A DNA stretch of 64,000 nt, taken from NCBI GenBank assembly GCA_022509165.1, contig JAFLTT010000003.1, positions 1 through 64,000 on the forward strand, written 5' to 3'. The notes beneath the pieces were generated by a model. That model had not been told where the DNA came from. It saw nothing but the letters and a program-made list of their open reading frames with translations, and searched no databases. Positions within the stretch are counted from its first letter, which is position 1. The number at the start of each line of letters is the position of its first letter. Shown piece after piece: positions 29,154-37,791 of the stretch. Both the position numbers and the translations under genes were made by a program. This stretch comes from Muribaculaceae bacterium. Lineage in GTDB: Bacteria; Bacteroidota; Bacteroidia; Bacteroidales; Muribaculaceae.

Positions 29154-29740
29154 TCCTTTTCTCTGATAAACTCCCTTATTCGTTCCTCAGTTTCCTCCAC
29201 TGCTTCCTCAAGGTTATCATTTACAATGATTGTATCGAATTTTTCTGCAAAACTCATTTCAAATTCCGACTTTTTCAATCGTTTTTCAATGGTCTCTGCG
29301 CTATCTGTTCCTCTGTTTCGAAGCCGTTGTTCCAAAATTTCTTTACTCGGAGGCATGATAAATATAGTGAGAACTTCTTCTCCAAACCTTTTCTTAATAT
29401 TCAGGCCTCCTTTCACATCTACATCCATAATAAGATTGTGACCCTTACCTGTGATTCTGTCAACTTCACTCACCAAGGTACCATAGCATATCCCGGAATA
29501 AACCTCTTCCCATTCCACGAAATTTCCTTCATCCACATTCTTCTTGAATTCTTCTTCGCTCATGAAAAAATATTCTTTCCCATGTTGCTCCTCTCCTCTG
29601 GGCGCTCGGCTTGTGGCTGATATTGAAAAATCCAGTTTTAATTCCGGTTTTTTCATCAATTCTCCTATAATTGTAGACTTCCCGGTTCCTGAAGGTGCCG
29701 ATAGCACTATTATCTTCCCTTTCCTCTCGGAATTTTTCAT
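29150..29740 (-). CDS. gmk: Guanylate kinase
   Basis: VLSAPSGTGKSTI, FSISATSRAPRGEEQHGKEYFFMSEEEF. Confidence 0.97.
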   Translation of the reverse strand: MKNSERKGKIIVLSAPSGTGKSTIIGELMKKPELKLDFSISATSRAPRGEEQHGKEYFFMSEEEFKKNVDEGNFVEWEEVYSGICYGTLVSEVDRITGKGHNLIMDVDVKGGLNIKKRFGEEVLTIFIMPPSKEILEQRLRNRGTDSAETIEKRLKKSEFEMSFAEKFDTIIVNDNLEEAVEETEERIREFIREKE

Positions 29741-30624
29741 AACACGTTAAGTACTTGCTCTTTTATCTGTTCAAGTTCATCTTTCATCATCACCACCAGT
29801 TTCTGCATATCGGCATCATTTGCCTTTGATCCAAGCGTATTTATCTCGCGTCCGATTTCCTGACTGATGAATCCAAGTTTTTTGCCCTTCCCTGAGATGT
29901 TTGTTTCGTCAGGTTCCCCTAATGTTTCCTCGAAATAATTAAGATGGCTTCTCAGCCTTGTCTTCTCTTCGGTCACATCCAGTTTCTCTATATAGAAGAT
30001 AAGTTCCTGTTCGAGCCTGCCGCGATCTATTTCCACACCCTGTAGTCTTGCGAGCTGCTGCTCTAATTTTTCTCTTATTTTACTTACCCTGTCCACTTCA
30101 TATTTTTCAGTAAGAATAAGATATTCCCTTATCCTTTCAATTTTCTGGAAGAAAAACTCATAAAGGCTCTTTCCTTCCTGTAGTCTGTATTGCATAAAAT
30201 TGTCTGAAGCTGCCAGTATAGTCCTGATTAGAGCTTCATTTTCATTTTCATCTGCTTCAGGTGTAGAGGTAGTTAAAGAATCCGGCATTCTGAAAAGCAC
30301 CTGGACCCAGTCTTTGGGGGCTTCAATCTGTAACTCCTCACTTATATCGTCTATTAATCTTTTATATTCTTTTATGATGGCCTTATTAATTTTCACCGGG
30401 CTTACGCCTCTAAGGTTTTCATAATTTACGGTAAGTTCTATTTTACCTCTTTCCAAAATCGGGGAAATACGATTGCGTATCGTAGTTTCCTGCTCTCTGA
30501 ACACAGCCGGCATTCTCATAAGCAAATCCAGTTGCTTGCTATTGACCGATTTGATTTCTACGGTTATCTTAAAATTCGGGTCGGAATAAATAGATTTCCC
30601 GTACCCTGTCATAGATGCTATCAT
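29737..30624 (-). CDS. YicC family protein (endoribonuclease-like)
   Basis: MIASMTGYGK...; C-term KANDADMQKLVVMMKDELEQIKEQVLNVL typical of YicC. Confidence 0.93.
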   Translation of the reverse strand: MIASMTGYGKSIYSDPNFKITVEIKSVNSKQLDLLMRMPAVFREQETTIRNRISPILERGKIELTVNYENLRGVSPVKINKAIIKEYKRLIDDISEELQIEAPKDWVQVLFRMPDSLTTSTPEADENENEALIRTILAASDNFMQYRLQEGKSLYEFFFQKIERIREYLILTEKYEVDRVSKIREKLEQQLARLQGVEIDRGRLEQELIFYIEKLDVTEEKTRLRSHLNYFEETLGEPDETNISGKGKKLGFISQEIGREINTLGSKANDADMQKLVVMMKDELEQIKEQVLNVL

Positions 30625-30836
30625 TATTTCGGGAATTTCTTCTGCAAAACTAAAAAATTTTCTCCTCTTTTACGATTCCTTTTTCAATCTCTTACTCTTA
30701 TTTAGTTCTATTATCTGAAAAGCATTCAGATTTATTGGTGACAATTTTCTATGATTTTAACACATTTTAATAAAACTAACTTCCTTAAAGTATGTTATAT
30801 GATAAAGACAATATCTATTGCATTAAAAAAAGATAA

Positions 30837-30943
30837 TAGGATTAGGCATTATTTTAGGCGTAAAAGCCAAAACATGATTATTGAAAAACAATTCGACGCC
30901 TAATCCTAATTATTCGAGGGGGCCGATTTTTCGGCCCTTTTTT
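30837..30943 (+). ncRNA. Candidate orphan small RNA (11-bp closing stem plus intrinsic terminator)
   Basis: TAGGATTAGGC (30837-30847) pairs perfectly with GCCTAATCCTA (30898-30908), followed by GGGCCGA-TTTT-TCGGCCC-TTTTTT (30920-30943). No ORF upstream on +, and the gdhA promoter lies downstream of the terminator. 5' end unknown. Confidence 0.45.
30920..30943 (+). terminator. Strong intrinsic terminator in the yicC-gdhA intergenic region
   Basis: 7-bp stem GGGCCGA/TCGGCCC, loop TTTT, T6 tract. Confidence 0.85.
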
Positions 30944-30955
30944 CTATGTTTTTTC

Positions 30956-30986
30956 TTGCTTATATAAACTTATAATTGTATTTTTG
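30956..30986 (+). promoter_or_regulatory. Bacteroidetes-type promoter for gdhA: TTG-N20-TATTTTTG
   Basis: TTG 30956-30958, 20-nt spacer, TATTTTTG 30979-30986. Confidence 0.7.
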
Positions 30987-31087
30987 CAATTAGTAGGAAT
31001 CTACTTATAACCGTGAAAACAATGCGGCATAGCAAAATGCCAGCAAATAAACCTTAAACCTTCTAACCGTAAATCTAATCGAAAAAC

Positions 31088-32425
31088 ATGAACATTAATT
31101 CTATTATGCAGGGGCTGGAAGCAAAGCACCCTGGCGAAAAGGAATATTTACAGGCAGTTAAGGAAGTACTCCTTTCTGTTGAAGAAGTTTACAATCGTCA
31201 CCCGGAATTCGAAAAAGCTAAAATCATTGAAAGAATGGTTGAGCCCGACAGAATCTTTACTTTCCGCGTTACATGGGTTGACGATAAAGGAGAAGTTCAG
31301 AACAATATCGGTTATCGTGTACAGTTCAACAACGCTATCGGTCCCTACAAGGGAGGTATCCGGTTCCACGCTTCTGTTAACCTCTCTATCCTGAAGTTCC
31401 TCGGTTTCGAACAGACTTTCAAAAATGCACTCACCACTCTTCCTATGGGAGGTGCTAAAGGAGGCAGCGATTTCAGCCCCAGAGGTAAAAGCGACGCTGA
31501 AATAATGCGTTTCTGTCAGGCTTTTATCCTCGAACTTTGGAGAAATCTGGGCCCCGATCGCGACGTTCCCGCCGGTGATATAGGTGTTGGAGGACGCGAA
31601 GTAGGTTACATGTACGGAATGTATAAAAAACTTGCACGTGAGAATACCGGTACCTTCACAGGTAAGGGCCTTAGTTTCGGAGGCTCAAGGATTCGCCCGG
31701 AAGCCACAGGTTATGGTGCGCTATATTTCGTACAGGATGTGCTCAAAGAAATGGGCCAGGAAATCAAAGGCAAGACTATAGCTATTTCAGGTTTTGGTAA
31801 CGTAGCATGGGGCGCTGCTCAAAAAGCAACCGAACTGGGTGCAAAAGTTATTACAATTTCCGGTCCCGACGGATATATCCTTGACCCCGACGGTCTGGAT
31901 AAGGAAAAAATCGAATATATGCTCGAGCTTCGTGCCACCGGTGACGACATCGTAGCTCCATATGCCGAGAAATTCCCCGGTTCTACTTTCTTCCCGGGAA
32001 GGAAACCATGGGAACAGAAAGTGGACATTGCATTGCCTTGCGCTACACAAAATGAACTGAATGGTGAAGATGCAAAAATGCTGATTGCCAATAATGTACT
32101 CCTTTGTGCCGAAGTAAGTAACATGGGTTGTACTCCCGAAGCTATTGATGAATTCATAGCAGCTAAAATTACTTATTGCCCGGGTAAAGCCGTGAATGCC
32201 GGTGGTGTGGCTACTTCAGGTCTGGAAATGACTCAGGATGCTGAACATTTGCAATGGAGTGCAGAAGAAGTAGACAGCAAACTGCATCAGATTATGAGTT
32301 CCATACATGAAGCCTGTGTAGAATATGGCAAACAACCCGATGGATATATCAATTATATGAAGGGTGCTAATATTGCCGGATTCATGAAAGTGGCTGATGC
32401 CATGATGGGTCAAGGTATTATCTGA
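31088..32425 (+). CDS. gdhA: NADP-type glutamate dehydrogenase
   Basis: GPYKGGIRFHASVNLSILKFLGFEQTFKNALTTLPMGGAKGGSDFSPRGKSDAEIMRFCQAF. Confidence 0.98.
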   Translation: MNINSIMQGLEAKHPGEKEYLQAVKEVLLSVEEVYNRHPEFEKAKIIERMVEPDRIFTFRVTWVDDKGEVQNNIGYRVQFNNAIGPYKGGIRFHASVNLSILKFLGFEQTFKNALTTLPMGGAKGGSDFSPRGKSDAEIMRFCQAFILELWRNLGPDRDVPAGDIGVGGREVGYMYGMYKKLARENTGTFTGKGLSFGGSRIRPEATGYGALYFVQDVLKEMGQEIKGKTIAISGFGNVAWGAAQKATELGAKVITISGPDGYILDPDGLDKEKIEYMLELRATGDDIVAPYAEKFPGSTFFPGRKPWEQKVDIALPCATQNELNGEDAKMLIANNVLLCAEVSNMGCTPEAIDEFIAAKITYCPGKAVNAGGVATSGLEMTQDAEHLQWSAEEVDSKLHQIMSSIHEACVEYGKQPDGYINYMKGANIAGFMKVADAMMGQGII

Positions 32426-32448
32426 TAGAATAATTTCCTATAAAAATT

Positions 32449-32479
32449 CCGGCCTTGATTTCTCAAGGTCGGATTTTTT
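32449..32479 (+). terminator. Intrinsic terminator downstream of gdhA
   Basis: CCGGCCTTGA-TTTC-TCAAGGTCGG then ATTTTTTT. Confidence 0.85.
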
Positions 32480-32514
32480 TATTTAAATTTGCACAGCAGA
32501 ATTCGTCTGTATCA

Positions 32515-32587
32515 GCCGCAATAGCTCAGTTGGTAGAGCATTTCATTCGTAACGAAAAGGTCCCGGGTTCGAGCCCCGGTCGCGGCT
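32515..32587 (+). tRNA. tRNA-Thr (anticodon CGT)
   Basis: GCCGCAA TA GCTC AGTTGGTA GAGC A TTTCA TTCGTAA CGAAA AGGTC CCGGG TTCGAGC CCCGG TCGCGGC T; A6-C67 and A31-C39 mismatches noted. Confidence 0.9.
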
Positions 32588-32593
32588 CATCTG

Positions 32594-32617
32594 ATCCCCT
32601 TACTTCGGGGATTTTTT
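32594..32617 (+). terminator. Intrinsic terminator downstream of tRNA-Thr
   Basis: ATCCCC-TTACT-TCGGGGAT followed by a T run. Confidence 0.75.
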
Positions 32618-32674
32618 AGTGCTCAGAGAACCGTAATTTAATCCTAAACATCTTATCGGGAAGAAAATTATCTG

Positions 32675-32682
32675 TATCTTTG
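32675..32682 (+). promoter_or_regulatory. Putative -7 element (TATCTTTG) for the purF-like gene
   Basis: Matches TAnnTTTG; 28 bp upstream of the preferred start codon. Confidence 0.6.
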
Positions 32683-32709
32683 CACTACTTTTTCGTAATT
32701 CCATATTCT

Positions 32710-34152
32710 ATGGGTGGCTTTTTTGGTGCAGCCTTAAAACATGACTGCCGTAATGATCTTTTTTATGGAGTTGACTATAACTCCCATTTAGGCACAAGAC
32801 GTGCCGGCATGGTGACCTATGATGCCAAAGACAAAAAGTTTTGCAGGAGTATTCACTCTATCGAAAACACTTATTTCAGGACCAAATTCGAGGATGAACT
32901 TGATAAGTTTAAGGGTGATTTAGGTATCGGGGTGATTAGTGATACGGATCCCCAGCCTATAATCATTAATTCTCATCTGGGTAAATTTGCCATTGTCACT
33001 GTAGCCAGAATCACAAATATCGACTCTTTAGAAAAAGAATTATTAGAAAGCGGTGCGCATTTTGCAGAATTAAGCTCCGGAAAAACAAATCCCACCGAAT
33101 TAATAGCATTACTGATCAATCAGGGGAAATCTTTTGAGGAAGGAATTGCCAATCTCTTTGAAAAAATAGAGGGCTCATGCTCTTTACTTATCTTAACTGA
33201 AAATGCTATTTATGCCATCCGCGACCAATTGGGGCGTACTCCGGTTATTATAGGAGAAAAAGAAGATGGATCAGGATTTGGTGTATCTTCAGAATCCACA
33301 GCTTTCCCTAATCTCGGATATCGGCATTATAGAGATCTCGGACCGGGTGAAATGGTGAAAATCACACCTGATGAAGTCCTGACAATTCTTCCTCCGGGTG
33401 AGGAAATGCAGATCTGTTCTTTCCTTTGGGTTTATTATGGATTCCCCACTTCCTCTTACGAAGGCACCAATGTGGAGGAAATGAGATTTAAATCAGGATT
33501 TGAAATGGGGAAAAGAGATGACTCGGATGTGGAATGTGCTTCCGGAATTCCGGATTCCGGTGTGGGCATGGCTTTGGGATATGCCTCAGGAAAAGGAGTA
33601 CCCTATCTGCGTTGTATTTCCAAATACACCCCTACATGGCCAAGAAGCTTCACTCCTTCCGAACAGGAAAGACGCAATCTTGTGGCCAAGATGAAACTCG
33701 TTCCAAACGAGAAAATGCTCAAAGATAGAAAAGTGCTTTTATGTGACGATTCTATAGTAAGAGGTACTCAATTAAAAGATAATGTGCAGGATCTTTATGA
33801 TCTGGGAGCCAAAGAGATACATATCAGAATAGCATGTCCGCCTTTGATTTATGGTTGCCCTTTCATCGGATTTACCTCTTCAAAAAGTGATATGGAGTTG
33901 ATTACTCGTAGAATAATCAATGAATTGGAGGGAGATCCCAATAAGAATCTTGATGAATATGCCACTACAGGTTCTGAAAAATATAACCTTCTGGTGGATA
34001 AAATCCGGGATATTTTTGGACTCACATCTCTAAAATTTAATCCTATCGAGACTCTTGTGGACTCAATAGGACTCCCGAAAGAAAAAATATGCACACACTG
34101 TTTCGACGGCTCAAGTAGATTTCATCCCTGTAAAACATGTAGGAAAATTTGA
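32710..34152 (+). CDS. Amidophosphoribosyltransferase (PurF-like) family protein
   Basis: MGGFFGAALKHDCRNDLFYGVDYNSHLGTRRAGM; phosphoribosyltransferase motif VLLCDDSIVRGTQ; C-terminal CTHCFDGSSRFHPCKTC. Track start 32680 is a TTG inside the -7 box. Confidence 0.9.
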   Translation: MGGFFGAALKHDCRNDLFYGVDYNSHLGTRRAGMVTYDAKDKKFCRSIHSIENTYFRTKFEDELDKFKGDLGIGVISDTDPQPIIINSHLGKFAIVTVARITNIDSLEKELLESGAHFAELSSGKTNPTELIALLINQGKSFEEGIANLFEKIEGSCSLLILTENAIYAIRDQLGRTPVIIGEKEDGSGFGVSSESTAFPNLGYRHYRDLGPGEMVKITPDEVLTILPPGEEMQICSFLWVYYGFPTSSYEGTNVEEMRFKSGFEMGKRDDSDVECASGIPDSGVGMALGYASGKGVPYLRCISKYTPTWPRSFTPSEQERRNLVAKMKLVPNEKMLKDRKVLLCDDSIVRGTQLKDNVQDLYDLGAKEIHIRIACPPLIYGCPFIGFTSSKSDMELITRRIINELEGDPNKNLDEYATTGSEKYNLLVDKIRDIFGLTSLKFNPIETLVDSIGLPKEKICTHCFDGSSRFHPCKTCRKI

Positions 34153-34988
34153 ATCTCAAAAAAAAATACAGGCTTACTATAGAAGATGAATCCTCTCTTG
34201 AGAAGAGGCTTAATTTCTCTGCCCGATTTCCTTTGCTGATTCTTTTAATAATTGCATTCACAATAATAGCCGGAGCATTCGGAGTTTTCATCCTGGCCTC
34301 CACCCCTCTTAAGAATTATCTCCCCGGTTATTTGAAAGATTCCGAACGCACAGCCACGGAAGAGCAACATCTAAGGCTTGATTCCCTGGTGCATGTGTAT
34401 GAAGTGAATGAAGCATATCTCTCAGGTATTCTAAAAGCACTGAATCCTTCAGAAGAAAATCAACGTGTGCGCACTGAAAGAAAACCTGTGCCTCTTAACG
34501 CTGATTCACTTTTACCCGCTTCTGAAGAGGAAAGACGTTTCATGGAGAATATACGCGAACGTGATAAATATAATATCTCCTACTCATCGTCAGCTGCTGC
34601 CCAGACCATGATGTTCGGGTCTGTAAATAAATCGGCAATAATAACCGAAGATTCTAAAAACAGTTATCTGGCCGATATAATCTTACCGTTAGGGGCTCCT
34701 GTATCTGCAATTACCGAAGGAATGGTAATTTCAGTCGCTTCGTCACCCAGAAGCTCGGGAGGATATGAAGTGATTATCCAACATCCAAAAGGCTTTATGA
34801 GTAAGACCGGACGACTTTCAAATGTAATGGTAAGACCGGGCGACCGTGTCACTAACGGACAGATAATTGCTTCCGGTACTACTAAAGCCGGAATGAAATC
34901 AAATCACGTTACATTAGAATTATGGCATGATGGCAACCCTCTGATTCCGGCACAATATCTAAACGGAGGTATGGAAAATCCTAAATAA
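34149..34988 (+). CDS. Membrane-anchored M23/LytM-domain protein with degenerate active site
   Basis: N-terminal TM segment; LytM-like PLGAPVSAITEGMVISV...GGYEVIIQHPKGF...VRPGDRVTNGQIIASGTTKAGMKSNHVTLELWHDGNPLIP. TTG start overlapping the upstream stop. Confidence 0.8.
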   Translation: MNLKKKYRLTIEDESSLEKRLNFSARFPLLILLIIAFTIIAGAFGVFILASTPLKNYLPGYLKDSERTATEEQHLRLDSLVHVYEVNEAYLSGILKALNPSEENQRVRTERKPVPLNADSLLPASEEERRFMENIRERDKYNISYSSSAAAQTMMFGSVNKSAIITEDSKNSYLADIILPLGAPVSAITEGMVISVASSPRSSGGYEVIIQHPKGFMSKTGRLSNVMVRPGDRVTNGQIIASGTTKAGMKSNHVTLELWHDGNPLIPAQYLNGGMENPK

Positions 34989-35023
34989 TCTTTCAGAGCC
35001 TTTATTTCAATTTTTATTTTTCC

Positions 35024-36196
35024 ATGGAGACACCACAAAGAAAAAATATTGCAATACTGGGTAGCACCGGGAGTATCGGGACTCAGGCTTTAGATATCAT
35101 AGAAAACTATCCTCACCTCTTTCATGCTGCGGTACTCACTGCCAACCACAATTGGGAACTTTTGGCAAAACAGGCTTTAAAATTTAGACCACACTCAGTA
35201 GTAATAGCCAATGATTCCAAATATTCTCTCTTGAAAGAGGCATTGCAGGGTTCTGGGATTAATGTGTTGGGAGGCACGGATGCTATAGCCGAAATAGTGA
35301 AATTACCCGTCATTGATATGGTCTTGACTGCAATGGTAGGATATAGCGGACTGATTCCGACAGTGAACGCTATTGAAGCCCGTAAAGATATAGCATTGGC
35401 AAATAAAGAAACACTTGTGGCTGCCGGAGAAATAATTATTTCTTTGGTGAAAAAACACAATGTGAAAATTCTTCCCGTAGACAGTGAACATTCAGCTATT
35501 TTTCAATGTCTTGTGGGAGAAAACCGTAAATCAATGAGGAAAATATTGCTTACCGCCAGTGGGGGACCTTTTCGGGCACTAACTAAAGGTGAACTGGAAA
35601 ATGTAACTGTAAAAGATGCACTGAACCATCCGAACTGGGATATGGGTAATAAAGTCACTATTGACTCTGCTTCAATGATGAACAAAGGCTTTGAAATGAT
35701 TGAGGCCAAATGGCTTTTCGATTGTCAGCCCGACGATATCGAAATACTGGTTCACCCACAGAGCATTGTTCATTCCATGGTGGCATTTCAAGATGGGTCG
35801 ATAAAGGCTCAGCTGGGTATCCCCGATATGCATATTCCTATTCAATATGCGCTCTCTTATCCTCAGAGACTACCGTCAGAAAAATATTTCCTGGATTGGG
35901 ATAAAGTCATAAACCTCTCTTTCGAACTTCCCGATTATGATAAATTTCCTCTTCTCCGGTATGCCTTCGATGCTATTAAAAAAGGCGGAAATATGCCTTG
36001 TATTCTAAATGCTGCGAATGAAGTGGCGGTTAAAGCATTCCTTGAGGAAAAAATCAGATTTACCCGCATGCCGGAACTGGTGAAATACACTATGGGAAAT
36101 ACTCCGTTTGTTGTGGAACCGAATCTTTCTCAAATAATTGAAACCAATTCTGAGGCTGTTAAAATTGCTAAAGAATGGGTGTATACACATTGTTAA
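35024..36196 (+). CDS. dxr: 1-deoxy-D-xylulose-5-phosphate reductoisomerase
   Basis: KNIAILGSTGSIGTQALDIIENYP, LPVDSEHSAIFQCL, LTASGGPFR, NMGNKVTIDSASMMNKGFEMIEA-type motifs. Confidence 0.98.
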   Translation: METPQRKNIAILGSTGSIGTQALDIIENYPHLFHAAVLTANHNWELLAKQALKFRPHSVVIANDSKYSLLKEALQGSGINVLGGTDAIAEIVKLPVIDMVLTAMVGYSGLIPTVNAIEARKDIALANKETLVAAGEIIISLVKKHNVKILPVDSEHSAIFQCLVGENRKSMRKILLTASGGPFRALTKGELENVTVKDALNHPNWDMGNKVTIDSASMMNKGFEMIEAKWLFDCQPDDIEILVHPQSIVHSMVAFQDGSIKAQLGIPDMHIPIQYALSYPQRLPSEKYFLDWDKVINLSFELPDYDKFPLLRYAFDAIKKGGNMPCILNAANEVAVKAFLEEKIRFTRMPELVKYTMGNTPFVVEPNLSQIIETNSEAVKIAKEWVYTHC

Positions 36197-36281
36197 TAAT
36201 TATTTTCTCGTTATATAGGATAACCAATTTCTTCTATCTATAAGAAGACTAACTTAAACCAAACAACGAAAACGTAACCAC

Positions 36282-37766
36282 GTGGATACTTTCCTGATTA
36301 AAGCAACCCAACTCATCCTCGCTTTCGCGATTCTCGTTATAATTCATGAATTCGGACACTTCCTTTTTGCTCGCATTTTCGGGGTAAAGGTTGAAAAATT
36401 CTATATTTTCTTCAATCCGGGTACAGAACTCTTCAAATGGAAACCAAAAAAATATATTGGAGGGTTAGGCAAGAAAAAACATATCTCCGGGAATGTGGAA
36501 GATGAAGAAAATTCGGTTGAGTGTACTCCCACAACAGAGCAGCAGACTGTTGTCCCGGAATCAAAAAAGAAAAAATCATTTTGGGGTGACACCGAATATG
36601 GTATAGGATGGTTGCCTTTAGGAGGATATTGCAAGATATCGGGAATGATAGATGAGTCGATGGATACAGAGCAGATGAAGAAGGATCCTCAACCATGGGA
36701 ATTTCGTTCAAAACCTGCCTGGCAAAGACTTCTGATTATGATAGCCGGAGTGCTTTTTAATTTCCTTCTTGCTATCCTGATTTATGCCGGTATCGTTTAT
36801 GCAACTGGTGAAAAATACGTACCCTTTGAAGATGCAAAATTAGGAATGGCTTATTCACCGGCAGCCCATAAGGTAGGTTTCCAAGATGGTGATGTGCCCC
36901 TCTATGCCGATGGAGAAAGGCTCGATAATCCTAATGAAGCCAGAATGAAGATTATTCAGTCATCCACTGTCACAGTTTTAAGAAACGGTAAGGACACTGT
37001 AAATATAAATATCCCGGAAAATTTCATCTTTGCTTTAGACCGTGAAGCAAAAAGCGGCGACACTCCTATCGCTCTGATGACTTATAGAATTCCTACCCGC
37101 ATCACTCAGGTAATGCCGGGAGAAGGAGCTGCCAAAGCCGGTCTTGAAGTTGGCGATGAAATTATTGCGATTGATTCGGTGCCGGTACCTTCTCTCGATT
37201 CTTTCCTTGCCACTCTTCCGGGACACGAAAACGGCACAATCGACCTCACAGTTCTTAGAAAGAATAATGAGGCTACCGACACTCTGATCATACCTGTCAC
37301 TCTTTCCGAATCATCTAAAATGGGAGTGGCTCTGGAAATTGACCCGGCAGCTTTTTATAATTCAAAGGATATAAAATATTCTCTTATTCAGTCTGTACCT
37401 AAAGGTATAAGCATGGGTACCGAGCGGCTCTCCTCTTATGCCCAGAGCATGAAACTGGTGTTTACAAAAGAGGGTGCAAAGAGTGTAGGTGGATTCGGTT
37501 CGATAGGAGCTATTTTCCCCGAGAAGTGGGACTGGATTGCTTTCTGGAATATAGCGGCTTTTCTTTCTGTGGCCCTGGCCTTTATGAATATTCTTCCGAT
37601 CCCTGCACTTGACGGGGGCCACGTGCTTTTCCTTTTGTACGAGGTTGTGACTCGCAGAAAACCATCAGAAAAATTCCTTGAATATGCTCAGATGGTGGGA
37701 ATGAGCCTCCTTATTATCCTGCTTATTTATGCCAACGGTATGGATATCGTAAGGCTCTTCAAATAG
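36282..37766 (+). CDS. rseP: RIP metalloprotease RseP (site-2 protease), GTG start
   Basis: IIHEFGHFLFARIFGVKVEKF, PDZ regions, MNILPIPALDGGHVLFLLYE. Confidence 0.96.
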   Translation: MDTFLIKATQLILAFAILVIIHEFGHFLFARIFGVKVEKFYIFFNPGTELFKWKPKKYIGGLGKKKHISGNVEDEENSVECTPTTEQQTVVPESKKKKSFWGDTEYGIGWLPLGGYCKISGMIDESMDTEQMKKDPQPWEFRSKPAWQRLLIMIAGVLFNFLLAILIYAGIVYATGEKYVPFEDAKLGMAYSPAAHKVGFQDGDVPLYADGERLDNPNEARMKIIQSSTVTVLRNGKDTVNINIPENFIFALDREAKSGDTPIALMTYRIPTRITQVMPGEGAAKAGLEVGDEIIAIDSVPVPSLDSFLATLPGHENGTIDLTVLRKNNEATDTLIIPVTLSESSKMGVALEIDPAAFYNSKDIKYSLIQSVPKGISMGTERLSSYAQSMKLVFTKEGAKSVGGFGSIGAIFPEKWDWIAFWNIAAFLSVALAFMNILPIPALDGGHVLFLLYEVVTRRKPSEKFLEYAQMVGMSLLIILLIYANGMDIVRLFK

Positions 37767-37791
37767 TTACGCCCATAAATTCGCTTTTATT

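Noticed and set aside
32680-32709. TTG start at 32680 for the PurF-like gene
   Set aside because: Overlaps the TATCTTTG promoter element; family-typical start MGGFF is at 32710.
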